Shown here: positions 31,185 to 42,618 of the stretch, in pieces
How the letters are laid out: every line of letters starts with the position of its first letter
Position numbering within the stretch: position 1 is the first letter of the stretch
NCBI GenBank assembly: GCA_030268105.1
Contig: BSDZ01000101.1
Location: 1,488,001-1,552,000, forward strand
Source: Volvox africanus
Lineage: Eukaryota; Chlorophyta; Chlorophyceae; Chlamydomonadales; Volvocaceae
Length of the DNA stretch: 64,000 nucleotides
Direction of reading: 5' to 3'
Program-made: the position numbers and the translations under genes
Notes under the pieces: model-generated
Told to the model about the DNA's origin: nothing
Database searches by the model: none
What the model saw: only the letters and a program-made list of their open reading frames with translations

Positions 31185-32125
31185 TACATCACCTCCTAAA
31201 AGGGCGAAAGGAGTCATGATAAGAGGAGGATGAAATTCACAACACAGAGATGTGCGCAGTCCCGACGTGTTCTCCTATGACTGGGTCCGTTGTCTTCTTC
31301 CCATCACGCCCAATGTGATGCCCTATGGGATGCAGTGGCAGACTTATGTACAGACGGACGCGTGCCGGGTTGGCGAGCTGGGTTGGGATGGAATGCATGG
31401 AGTGAGATGGAATCGTCGACGGGCCGATGACGGCCCTTTTCATCCCCTGGCATCCCCTGAAACTATTCATTTGAGCGGTCGTCTGCAGGGGTGGCTACAT
31501 CACAGCGTGACATGTGCACAGCCTACTGTCCTATCTGTAGTGCTTTTTGGAGCTGAGCTGCGGAAAACCAGGCCCTCTATCTGCCCCCGCCACCGGGCTC
31601 GGGTCCAATCTTCCGGATTGCTTCGAGGTCAGGATGGCTGGTTTGGAGGTGGAACTCCCCTCTCCGGTGTGTGTGGACTGGTGGTGCCGGGTGCCGGGTG
31701 CCGGGCTTTTCGCCGCGGGGGGTTTCCTTCATTGGATGTTAGAACGTTCGTCGGGCTCTTCCCTTACGTCTGCGCAAATGCAGGAACTAAAATGCCGACA
31801 TGTTGCTCAAGAGGAAATGGCGGACCCGAGAGAGAAAGAGAGTTCTCTGGGGCCCTTTCTTAGGATGCTAGACTGAATGAACCTGCGATTTGGCACTTCT
31901 GTTTCTAGTTGGCACAGCCTATGGGGCCGCCTCTCCGCTCTGCAGTGCATGGTGTATGTACAGCGGCTGGGAACAGCAACATCGCTCCCTCCAATTCCTC
32001 CGTCTGTGTCGTGTCGGAAAGTGTGTTTTGTTTTGCGTTAAAAAAGGAAAGGAGGAATCGGATTCGACTGTCATGTTGGGCAGCGCAACTGCATTCACAT
32101 AGCCACGCGGTTGGACCCAAGCAAC
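31185..32125. other. Region after SRCR gene 1, no resolved gene
   Basis: Contains the SRCR gene 1 3' UTR and possibly the 3' exons of the minus-strand gene at 32.1-33.3 kb. Open frames overlap on both strands without recognisable motifs; GGTGCCGGGTGCCGGGTGCC near 31684 is a short tandem repeat. Confidence 0.35.
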
Positions 32126-33260
32126 CAGATGCCAGCAGAGTCATTGCGCTACACTCGATGCTCTCGCACCGCGAGTAGGTGGACTTGCCCCACGAATAAT
32201 ACCGCGAGAAGCCGGCTGGGCTGACCCGCTGTCTCCTCTCCGCCTTCCACACCTCCATTCCATAATAGAGGGACTGCGAGATCCGCGTGCGCGTAACCCA
32301 TCTCACATAGTCGAATGCCTTCATGGAATCATGGCCCACCAAGGATCGTGCTCTAGGCGATAAATTCAAAGTTGGAGGTGAGATTCTAATCCTTATCCTA
32401 ATCTGTCACATTTGTTTGTGTTTACTAAGAACTAGCGGTGTGCTTCCATACCAGCACTTTTCACGCTGCGCTGCACATTTTGCGGTAGTGGTGGTGGTAG
32501 TGGTGTGTGTGTGTGTGTGTGTGTGTGTGTATCTGGCGATATTGATGGATGTGTTGGTTACTGCGTGGTGTAGGGGACGAGAGGATTGCAAGACATTGCC
32601 GGGGTGATCAAAAGGGGCTCGAGGCGGTATGTTTCACTCTAAGCGGCTGGGTCGGCTGCCCCGCTCAGGACCAGGAGATACATACGTAAGGCATCTAAAA
32701 GAAATACACGGGGAGCAGGTGCTAGGGGTATATGGCTTGCTCCCAGTCCCAAAAGTGCGCTTTCTTTATTACCTTTTTTGCTACTGCACTGTACATGGAG
32801 CAAAGTAAAGGTACCCATCCCACTCCACCCGACATGCAGCCTTCACAACCGGGCCTTGCCATTGCAATGGCCTGCCAGCAGTCAAAATGTTGCGCCAGGC
32901 CTCCTGGAGTTGTACGCAGGGACCGTAATTTGTGTGTGACCTCGCTTTGGTGTATGATGTACTCATCAGTGACCTATTGGTTGGCATGGATTTGATCCTG
33001 TCCGCACTGAAATGTCCACGCAGTGGTGATGCGTGTGGGGTTATATAAGTTAAAATATGTGTCTGTATGGCTGTACACATGCATAACATACCTAGCTGGG
33101 CCTGACGCCGGCGATGGGCAGCTATATCCTGCCCTGGCCTACCTTGCCCTAACAGAAAGCCCGCGGATGAAGCTCTTGTTAGCACCCGGGACAGGGCCGG
33201 TGAGAGGATGGAGGAAATGCGCGAGATGTCCACTGTATTGGTTGAGAGCCGCATAGGCAT
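32126..33260 (-). CDS. Unidentified minus-strand gene, three exons recovered
   Basis: Three exons join in phase with normal splice sites: 33260-33092, 32903-32829 and 32350-32126, giving about 156 residues; the 3' end is missing. Exon A starts at ATG 33260 (or is internal with an acceptor at 33233) and reads ISSILSPALSRVLTRASSAG. Exon B reads LAQHFDCWQAIAMARPGCEG. Exon C is the best, reading FDYVRWVTRTRISQSLYYGM, then VWKAERRQRVSPAGFSRYYS and WGKSTYSRCESIECSAMTLL, a soluble, charged, aromatic-rich sequence without bias. I do not recognise the family. A GT microsatellite (32503-32530) lies in the B-C intron. The possible start codon abuts a dispersed repeat (33243-33331), so exon A may be internal. 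No function is proposed. Confidence 0.45.
32503..32530. repeat. GT dinucleotide microsatellite
   Basis: Fourteen GT units preceded by a GGT/AGT-rich tract; it lies in an intron of the unidentified minus-strand gene. Confidence 0.95.
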
Positions 33261-33331
33261 CTCAAGATGCTGACAGGGTGCTTCTGCACCTTGATATTGT
33301 GCTGGTGTGTGGGCTGTACATGTACGACTAT
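33243..33331 (-). repeat. Dispersed ~90-bp repeat, copy 1
   Basis: Shares AGATGCTGACAGGGTGC and the following TGCACCTTGATATTGTGCTG with copies near 36.2 and 36.6 kb. On the minus strand all three keep the same reading frame; here it reads VHVQPTHQHNIKVQKHPVSI. Confidence 0.85.
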
Positions 33332-35199
33332 TACATCCACCCCTGTCACTGCCGTGCTATTAGTCCTGTTTGTCCATGGATGGTGTTTACAATTTACCAG
33401 GCAAGACCTTTTGTGGCGTCAGAGGGTTTCGATCTTCATTCTTGGCACGTGCGCAGGCTTAGTAAAGAAAACTCCTGATGATCAGGTATAGGTCGGACGC
33501 CCCTCACAGCCTTGCCCATCACCCTCCTAGCTAGGTTGCTATCAGCGTCAAATCACATTTTTGCATTGCCTCCTGGCGGGCCTGTGGTAGGAAGGGTCAT
33601 TCAACCAGCCAGTTTGCGGAAGGCATTCTGGAAGCAGCGTTACATGCTCAGGCGGACTACTGTCTTACTTGCTTTCCTGTCACTTGCGCTTGAAGGAGGT
33701 CCAGGGAGAAGTAACATTAAGCGCCGGTGTTTCTGTACAGTAATATATATTACATCTGTTCCACATCCAACAAGATGTTGTTAACCCAGGTTATAGTAAT
33801 CGACTGGAAATGTAAAAGCTCCCTGCTGCCCCTATTTTTTGATAACCTGTTGGGATTCCTTCATTTAGGTAACACATTGTAGTATCCTGGGTCATCTAAA
33901 GCTAATAGGATGATTAGGAAACTGGACATCTTCCGATCGGCCCTAACCAGTTTGGTGGATATGATAAAGATATTGGCGGATACACAGAGATACAACACAC
34001 ATCCAGCCAAATTAGGCAGAATGGTACCCTGGACCTGCGCAACAAAGCACACCCATGGATGATGACCCATTTAAGGTGGGTTGTGGAAAATTTGCCTTCA
34101 TAGCAGTTAATTCTTGGTGAGCATGAAGATTGCAAGAACCACTAACAGGACAAGAAAGGACACATACACTGCAGTATATAAGGGACCCCAGCATAAGCAG
34201 CTATGATGGTACATTGAATGTTATCATCGGCACCAGTGCAGGGGGCTCCCCTCCCAGGGTCACCAGGACCCCACCCGGACGTGTCACATTTAACACCACT
34301 CACATTGCTCCGCTCTGCTGCACAAACTAGCACAAAACACGTTGAGCATACATATTCATACAATGGACCGTAGCGCAGTTAATGATCATCGCTCTTGTAC
34401 AGCTCACGTTCTACTACCTGAGTGGTGAGGGAGGGAAAGGTCCTCCAGCCAAAAAATGAAGGCAGCTATCATTGTGTGTGCCCTATGGATGTCTGATTGC
34501 TTGCATTCCTCTCCTCCCTCCTAACCAAAACCCTATAACCGTCATCCCAATGGGCTCCCCTCTGTCCCATCGATCCACCACAAACTAACACACCCATAGC
34601 AACTTGTAGGGGTTATAACAGCCTCTAACTTCTTAGGCGGAGCTGTCAGATGAGCTCATTATCAGCTATGGATGGATGTTGTTAACGTGCATAACAGGGG
34701 TTTAGGGACAGGTTAGGGGCTGTTATGCACCAGCTTGGCACTGTGACAGAACCCTTCCTGGAACCTAAGCTGTTAACATTTCTCGGCTGTTAGGAGTTTT
34801 AAGCAGCTGTAAGGACATGTCAGAATGAGTGCATGATGGCAACAGAAGATGTTGAAGTTTGTTAAGGAATGTTAGACTCAGTGTGTGGTAGCTGTTAACT
34901 GCTGTCGACATGAGTTGGCTGGTAAGAGGTGCCAAGAGGGATGGTTGAAAGCAGGTATGGAAACACAGTTATATGTTGTCACTGTCTGTCTTTAAACCAA
35001 TTGTTTGGATGGTTACAATACCAAACTGCTGTTAAAGAATTTCAGGTGCAGTTCAGGAATTAGGAATATAGGCTGTTTGTAACAGCGCGAATGGCGCAGA
35101 AGCGCCAGAAAGAGCGAAACTGAGGTGTCGTAATTTGGCCTTTTAAAACAAATAACATAATTACATTATAATAGATTAATTAAAATAGATCGAACGCAT

Positions 35200-35530
35200 A
35201 GAACTTAAACAAGTCGCACGGAACTACTTGCATGCGAGCGTTCGTTCGTAGAATGCGCGCCAGTTTTGAATAGACGTAAGGCCCCCTTATGAGCCAGGCA
35301 GCGCTATTTAAGGCGCCCGAATATTTGTGACAGACACTTCCTCTTCCATTGTAAATAATTTACTACAATGTGACTAGCATGGAGTCACCCTTGCACCACG
35401 TGCCCTACGGCACAGTTACTCGGAGCTCGCCAATATAGCTACACCTACCAGCTAGGCGAAGTCTTTGTTACACTGTTACATGCTCTTTATCTGTCTATTA
35501 CCGTCTGACTTTGTTCTTTTTAGCCTTAGT
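35200..35530 (+). mobile_element. Possible solo LTR or promoter remnant
   Basis: CTATTTAAGG at about 35307-35316 looks like a TATA box. TGTAAATAA (about 35351) follows some 40 bases later, and a pyrimidine-rich tract runs to about 35530. A closely spaced TATA box and poly(A) signal is typical of the U3-R-U5 part of an LTR. I could not define terminal TG/CA ends or a target-site duplication. Confidence 0.2.
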
Positions 35531-36195
35531 TGACACCAACATGCATGTCCTAGTGGTAAGATATTATCAATTCATGTCGGTAGCTGTCAGCATTGAGGTT
35601 ACATAGATAGATGCATGTAATGCTGAATTATTCCAGCCATCACACTGGCCCAAAACAATACACCTCATCAGGAATAAACCATAACCTATATATTACAGCA
35701 GAACCTTCAATTTGCAAATTGATAGATACTAAAATCCTTTGGCATGCTCCTGTCTCAAACTGCATTGCCTCCACACCACCTGCCTAGCTACCGCTACAAA
35801 GCACTACTGCCTCACACTACTTGCTTCCCTGGATTCTGATTTGCCTAATCTTATTTTATGTTAGTTTTGAACCGTCAGTGCTGTTGCTTGTGCTTGTTGA
35901 CTGAATGTTGAATGTGCTGCTGCAATTCGAAAATTCATATGTATGTGACGTTTCCTTGTGGGAAGAATTGCATGCCTCTGTATCGTGTTCTGTATGCATG
36001 GCAGAATGTGTCAGATTTGTGTCAAGTTCCTAGCTATTCATGATGCGTTACAGTAAGAACATGATGCGTTACAGTATTTCAATGCCAACTTGACGACGCG
36101 ATGAGGGTGTGAGGATGCGAGGATGCGATTCGCCAAAGAAAGGACGGAATAAGCAACACAAGCTGCTGGCACCTGTAGTAGTTGACAGCCATAAA

Positions 36196-36275
36196 GGCCT
36201 CTCGAGATGCTGACAGGGTGCTCATGCACCTTGATATTTTGCTGATGTGTGGGCCGTACATGTATGGCTAGTGTA
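36196..36275 (-). repeat. Dispersed ~90-bp repeat, copy 2
   Basis: Resembles copies at 33243 and 36590. On the minus strand it reads HVRPTHQQNIKVHEHPVSIS, followed by SRGLYGCQLLQVPAA. Confidence 0.85.
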
Positions 36276-36582
36276 CACTCTGCCCCCTCTGGAGAGCACG
36301 TGTCGGGCACTTATCGTATCAACTGATGCCAATAACTACCCCGGCCATGGGATGTTATAGACTCTTCCCACCTCATGACATTAGTTACGGGCCACATGCG
36401 TCCTAGCAAACACGGGCTTCCTGTGCATCAAGTCTTATATGCTACTCAACTACACTCCTACTTATAAAGGAAACCAGGATATCATCAGACCGGTTGTTTC
36501 ACACAGCTGCCTACTGGGATTGGTCCGGGGATCTGAGGATGTGAATCTGACAGTTCCGTCTCGATACCATTGTAGAAGTTGT

Positions 36583-36662
36583 GAGCCGAGATACTAATAA
36601 GGTGCTTCTGCATTTTGATATTGTGCTGGCGTGTGGGTTGTACATCTACGACTATTACGGCA
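36583..36662 (-). repeat. Dispersed ~90-bp repeat, copy 3
   Basis: Most diverged copy. The minus strand reads VDVQPTRQHNIKMQKHLISI, in the same frame as copies 1 and 2. Confidence 0.8.
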
Positions 36663-37699
36663 TCTCTAAACGGCCAGGAAGCTAATAATAATAATAAGCT
36701 AGTATGAAAATAATCTAATGACCTTGCAGCTATCCATAAGTTAAATGACTGACCAACGGAAATCCAAAGTAACATATTTAATTCAATCCTTTCTAGGACA
36801 TGGGATGGGAGATGCTTTACCAAAAAAGAGTGTTCAACGTGCTTGCAAAAGACCTGTGGTGAGTAGTCGCGAGTAAAGTAGCAACTAGCTCATGAAGAAG
36901 TACAGCGCAACAAAAAAGCTTCTTAGTACTTTTTTCCATATACACACCCAAACGCCAGAATCAAACTGAAGATCTAATCTTCCACAGAATAGCAGAATTC
37001 ATTGAGCAACATCTGTATGAGACCACACATAGCAGTTCTGGAGATGCTACAGTGAACTGAACATTGTGTGGAAGATCTTATTACTCCTCTAAGGCAAATC
37101 CAAAAGGGGCCAAATAAAAATTATCTTGAAAGCAATTTATATAGTAAGCTGCTTGGAACCAGTTAGCCACGTCAATGGCAAGATTGTATGAAACGATAGC
37201 GACCATGGTACAGTAGGGACGACACTACTGATAGAATGGTTCGGTCAGTAATTCTCATAATGATTAATTGCCCAATGCATATTAGGCAAACAAAGCAACC
37301 AAGAATCTCAGCAGGAAGCAGTGCTGTCTACGGGTGTGTACGGAAACAACATGCAAAAGTTGTACCATTGACAGATGTTAGCAGTTACAAGCAGTTCCAG
37401 GTTTTGGTTCATTCCATCTGATATTAATTAATACATCACCAAACAGCCTACATTTATTCCAGACAGCACCAGACAGTCACCAAGACCAATGAACAGTGAA
37501 AATCCTTGTTTTGCTTTGTCAACATATTTGTTACCAACCAGATCCAATCGCACCCACTGTCCATAGTCCATTCCAAATCCACTACCCAGTAACACCCCCA
37601 GACCTCTAGAATCAAAAGGTCATGGAATCATCAAGTGCTTAATTAAATGCATAAACAAGACTGTTTGGTGTTTTGTTGGAGATTCCTATCTTGATGGAA

Positions 37700-38345
37700 C
37701 ATTCTAATAACCCAAGTCTCGTCAGTGCCAACTCTACCTGTCTCCACCATGCCTTGTGCCTGTTAGTTGCATTTTGGTATAGGGGCCTGCCATGCAAGCC
37801 CAGGTGGCCCTCTGCAAGGGCCACGAGATGAACTATCACAAGGTGTTCAGCAGCAGCTTTGGAAATTGACAGGTCATTGAGCTGTCATATCTGGAGGATG
37901 CCAGTCATCTGACTCATGATAACCTGGAGCAGGCCTGCGGAGGGAGCTGGCTCTGGAGAAGGCACAAGAGCTGCTTGCTGTATCTCTGTTGTGTCCGCCT
38001 AAGCAAAGACCCAATTAGAAGATGACCATGCACAGTCCATCCTGGACTACGTGTAGATACCCCAGGATTCTATATTGCTTCCTCTACAGTATCCTATAAT
38101 CATTGCTTTAATATAATCACAGTCTACCATGTGATGCTGAGCAAGATGGTCAAGTATCATCTTCAACACCTTGGCATTGTGTGGTGGTGCAGAGTTCTGC
38201 CGCACACTACACAAGGCCAACTTGATGGCAATTCTACTTGTGCAAGTTGTGGGTCACTCACAGATGCAGCACATCTCAGCCAACAGACAGTGGAACAGGT
38301 TGCATCGACACTTGCAGAAGAAGGCAGAAGGCCACCGTTAATAGT
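37700..38345 (+). repeat. Inverted repeat, left arm (decayed element)
   Basis: Imperfect inverted partner of 38893-39500. Matching blocks: TTCTAATAACCCA (about 37703) with its complement near 39490; the GCAAGCCCAGGTGGCC block (about 37795) with GGCCACCAGGGCTTGC (about 39409); and 38185-38265 with 39001-39080, where CGCACACTACACAA and GCCAA.TTGATGGC are shared. One frame of the last block reads CRTLHKANLMAILL. Remnant coding is interrupted by stops. Confidence 0.8.
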
Positions 38346-38892
38346 GCCCTGGCCCTCATCACATACATGATGTCTCTGGTAAGGGAATAAGATTACTTAA
38401 AAGCTGGGACATCATATATTTCAACACCCTTACTTATTGCACATTGCTTGCCGGTAAGAGCTGCATGATTTTATGTAGTGTGAATTATTTTAACCTCAGG
38501 ATTTGCTCCAAGGATTGTCGAACTTTTCCTTACTTGGGTAAATACTTAGATCACACCATTAGGGTCTGTACATTTATCCTTTTAAGTCCTTGAATGCATG
38601 TGCCAACACAGCAGCTTGACATTCACGAGATGAAGGCAAATCCCTGATAATCACCCTTCATCTCATACAAATCAAGCTGCCCGGCATACACAAGCAACAA
38701 GCAATTGTCCAGACCTAACTGGTAGGGGCTGAATATATACCTAAGCAAAGAAAAGTTCAACAATTCCTGAAGGAAAGCCAGGAATGTCAACAACACTTAA
38801 TCCGGCAGCTCCAGCCAGCAGGCATTGTGCAAGCGAGAAGTACATTGAAATATACAAAATCCCTTTTAGTAATCCACTTCCTCACCTGATAA
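38346..38892. other. Spacer of the inverted repeat
   Basis: About 550 bases between the two arms, without recognisable coding sequence or repeats. Confidence 0.5.
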
Positions 38893-39500
38893 TCATATAC
38901 ATGATGAGAGCCAGGGCATTTTTGACAATAGCCTCATACCCTCTGTGCCCATGCTAACCATTTTCCTCGCTGTTGGCTGGTATATCTGCTGCATCTGAGA
39001 ATGATCTGCCACATGCTGAAGTAGGACAGCCATCAAATTGGCTTTGTGTAGTGTGCGACAGAGCTCCACATAGCCACACAACGACAAGGTATTGAAGTTG
39101 CTGACCACCCCATACAAATCACACAATAAATCTGTACGTTCAGCATGCATCTCTTCTGCCTCCAGTACTGATGAAGATAAGCTTCCCAATTTCTGTAATG
39201 GTTTTAGGATACTGCAGAGAAAGCAGCTTTAATGCCTTCTCTACAGCCAGCTTCCTCAACAGGCAGACAACCCCAGCAGATCCCGATTCCACATCATCTT
39301 CTCTACATCAGACGACTGGCATGGCCTTCAGATGCGGCAGCTTAATGAACCATCAATTCCAAAGCTTCAAACACCTTGTGGCAGTTCATATCCTGGGCAC
39401 TGCAGACGGCCACCAGGGCTTGCACGGCAGACCTCTGTACCTGCAAGTAATAGGCAGGATGCAACCCTTCCAACTACTGGCTGGGCTATTAGAAAGGTCT
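38893..39500 (-). repeat. Inverted repeat, right arm (decayed element)
   Basis: Better preserved arm. The minus strand from 39189 reads YVELCRTLHKANLMAVLLQH then VADHSQMQQIYQPTARKMVS over 98 open codons, matching the left-arm remnant. The plus strand near 39400 reads DGHQGLHGRPLYLQ, against EGHLGLHGRPLYQ on the minus strand of the left arm; these blocks lie on the strand opposite to each arm's other remnant. Probably a remnant of a transposon-encoded protein; no transposase or reverse-transcriptase motif is visible. Confidence 0.75.
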
Positions 39501-41937
39501 GACAGGGCATCCAGACCTAATCAGACTTAATTAGTCCTTAATTAGCCCAGCCAGCCAATGTTTAGCAGGGCAAAGTGGGCTGGCTGGGGCCAGCAACATG
39601 CAGCAGGTAGGGCAACACTGAGACTCCGTTTATTAATATTTTCCGCCAAAAAAGAATAACGGAAATTTCATTAAAAACATAACATTCCTTGTGCCTTTCG
39701 TAAGTCACTTGCTGACTACTCAGGAGGTGCCTTTATTTCAGAAAGCACTTGCTGACTACTCAGAAGGTTCATGACAGAGAAGCTCAGTCCATAAGCTCAA
39801 ACCTGTACGGTGATAACTTAATGCTCCAACATAGGACCTTGGCCAGCAGCTCGAGTTCAGTGACGTTGACGCGCCAGCGTAAGGGTCTGCACATCCACTT
39901 TCCCTGCAGTAGGGCCAAGCAATATGACATCTCAGAGCACTTGTTCGGTACCGGCAAATAGAAGCAGGAATTCCCAGAGTGGTTCAACACACCAAATGCA
40001 AAAAAGAACCTCACCTCAGCAAAGCGCAGTGAAAGCTGAAAAGTCAAAGAGTCCTTGTGAACACTGCTGCAGGATGTCGAACACAAATCCTAAAGCTCTT
40101 AGTTGGCATAAGTAACGTTTCAAGACCAATTGGAATGTAATCTGTTTTTAGACTCTTGCCTCCTGACGGCACGTCGTTCGTTGTTCTGGTGATCCAGTCG
40201 CCATGAGGAGGGCCGTACGAAGGTATCAAGCGTTCTCAGTCCAGTATTTACCTTTCGTTAGACATTGACGAGCGTGCGAACACTCCACCAACTGTAGGCT
40301 AGCGGTTTCCCAAGATACTGGAGGAGTTGAAGATCGGTTAACAGGGCCAGCCAATCAGATACTATCGAATGAACCTTCGTGAGTTTGCATCAGCATCAGC
40401 CAGGACTGAAAATGTTCTAGTATCAACAATGGATTATAAACCAGTGCTACCTGAAGGGATGCCTCCCCTTCAAGCTCTGATTCGCTTCAGTTTGTGTTGA
40501 TGGACTATTGAGGTTAATCATCTACATGGCAAAGGACGCTCAGGATTGTTTGGAGCTTAGATAATGTCAACAGAAATAATAATGCCTTGATGGAATGTGC
40601 GGCGTACCACAACGTACAACAAGAGGTATGTGGGGGCCTTCTATGCCGGGAAGCAACTTGCTCGTGGACATGAGTGTGAATAATCAAGGCGCTACAGGAT
40701 ATACGCAAAGTCCGAGGAAGCAGAACTGACATCACAATCTGGAAAGCCTTTCACTAAATATCTTTCCTTGTTTCTCGAATTTTCTACGTTGGTCTTTCTA
40801 CTTCCTTTCCTTACGTTTTTGCAATTTTGAGTTATCGGGATCCTTTCAGCGTCCTGGCTCGTCTTGGACCTTGTAACAAATTCACAAATCACAAATCACA
40901 AATCAGTCCAGGATTGCAGGCCCAATCCGTTCTACCTTAGGACGTACCTACATCTATATAGTAGCTAAATTCACCTCCTCCTCGTTTTACCCACCTTATC
41001 CCCATATTCAAGAACAATACATGATCACTCGGCTTCAGTAATCCATCAAAAGTTTGCAAAGATTGAGAACTTCATAAACGATATTGCTTTATGATATTCC
41101 ATAGTCACAATTCCAGATCATGTTAATCACGGCTGCGGTGTCCCGATCTGCGACTTCTCACGACCACGTCTGGGGTCACGGTAATCATGATGTTATGTTA
41201 TGTTCATCCTGTGCATAACAACCTACAAGACACACGGTGAACCGCAAGTCCTAGTAGTGGCGCGAACCTACAGATGTATGCTAGCAACGAACCCATGGGT
41301 CGATGTCGCGCGTCGATGCCACGGAATACCGTCGCACACTACGTGATTAACTGGGGTGCATATTGATTTAGGAAAACCGTTATAGTTAAGGGGAGCTGGG
41401 ACTCCGCCGTTGGAGGTAATAAATTCATGGCATAAATTATTAAGGTGGTCCAACTATATATTCTGGAACAACAAATTTATCAAAATCCTGTTCTGAAATC
41501 TACCAGTACTAGAAACTGATAAGTTTCTACGCCGTATAAACATGTAAGAATTTTTAGCCTTTCTATATAATCCTGCATTGTTTTAAGGCCTTTTTTGGGG
41601 CAAAGAACGAAAGGCTAGAAAATACCGTTTGCCTCGCCGGCACAGGCAACAACAGGCGCAGGCAATTCCCATTAAAGTACGAACAGATATGGCGCGGGGC
41701 CGTCACCGTCACAGCGTCAATAGCATCGAACAATAAGCTAAAACCTCTAGCTACCTTCTCGGACGGAAAATCAACACATGACCTGTTATGTAATCGTCCC
41801 TGCGAAGGGTTGTAGTCCGGAATTCCCTTAAAACGTTTCCACGCGAGCACAGACACAGATAAAGACACGTATATACATATATACACAGAAAGGAGGGGGG
41901 AAGCGAGAGCAGCAAGCAAATGATGGTCAATCCTGAA
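39501..41937. other. Gene-poor region (right part)
   Basis: No gene recognised. Two copies of GCACTTGCTGACTACTCAG sit about 40 bases apart near 39.70-39.77 kb. A minus-strand open frame at 39784-40086 (100 codons, Cys/Phe/Leu-rich) may be another element remnant. The rest is AT-rich with short frames. Confidence 0.4.
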
Positions 41938-42618
41938 CTAGCGGGTTAGAACAGAAGGCATCCGACGCGCGACATCGACAGTGGCGGCGGAGGCGTCGTT
42001 GAAGGCGGTGAAGGCATCCCCTGGGTTCTCCAGGGAGGCGCTGGCTCCCAGCAGCTCCAGGTCGCCCGCCTCCACTCCCGGCCCCCGCACCACCGCCACC
42101 GCCCTCACCGCCTTCGCCTTTAGTCCTCCGGATTCCCAGGTTCAACCAAATGAGAAGCCACCCTCACCGTACGATGGGGACCCTCAGCCGCAGCAGTTAC
42201 CGCAACGACATGGCCTTTTCCACGTAGTTGGCGGGAGAGGGAGACTGGTGAAAACGGCCATGAACAGTGCAGATACAGCCGGAGCGCAACTAACGCCGGC
42301 AGCTCCACAGCAGGAGTCTTCAGCAGCGGTGAAAGCTGTGGGTGAAGGCGGGGCACCTGATGCGGCCGAACAGTGAGTGAGCGGCTGGCCGTGAAATAGG
42401 CATGCATGAAATCTTCCTCCACGAAGTGCGGCTCTGAATGACCTCCCCCCAACATGCTGCTGCCCGCCTACCTGCCTGGACCTTACCTGCCCACCCACCC
42501 CTCACATGGCGGAAGAGGAGGCGGTCTCAGCGGGCCGCAGCCGGGCGTCCTCACTTTTCCGGTTGCAGCCGGTAACCGGGGCTTTGGCCAAGGCGGTGAC
42601 GGGTGCGTGTGGAGTTGG
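41938..42618 (-). CDS. Unidentified minus-strand coding region
   Basis: Two exons join in phase with good splice sites: 42618-42506 (donor AT|GTGAGG) and one starting at 42456. They read PVTALAKAPVTGCNRKSEDA, then LGGGHSEPHFVEEDFMHAYF and TASRSLTVRPHQ. The second exon stays open to a stop at 42120. A further stretch in another minus frame, 42125-41938, looks truly coding (DLELLGASASLENPGDAFTA, FNDASAATVDVARRMPSVLT, then R and a stop), so an extra splice near 42.1-42.3 kb probably links them. I could not choose among donors there. The 5' end is unresolved. I do not recognise the family. Confidence 0.45.

Larger units (their letters stand above)
33332..37699. other. Gene-poor, repeat-containing region (left part)
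   Basis: No gene recognised. Only short open frames occur, and AT content is higher than in the flanking genes. It contains two further copies of the dispersed repeat and a possible promoter/LTR-like block near 35.2-35.5 kb. TGTTAAC-type words recur between 34.6 and 35.0 kb. Confidence 0.5.

Noticed and set aside
33092..33230. Plus-strand reading of 33.09-33.23 kb (YPALAYLALTESPRMKLLLA) with its own acceptor and donor
   Set aside because: The minus-strand reading of the same interval joins in phase with two further exons; the plus reading has no partners.
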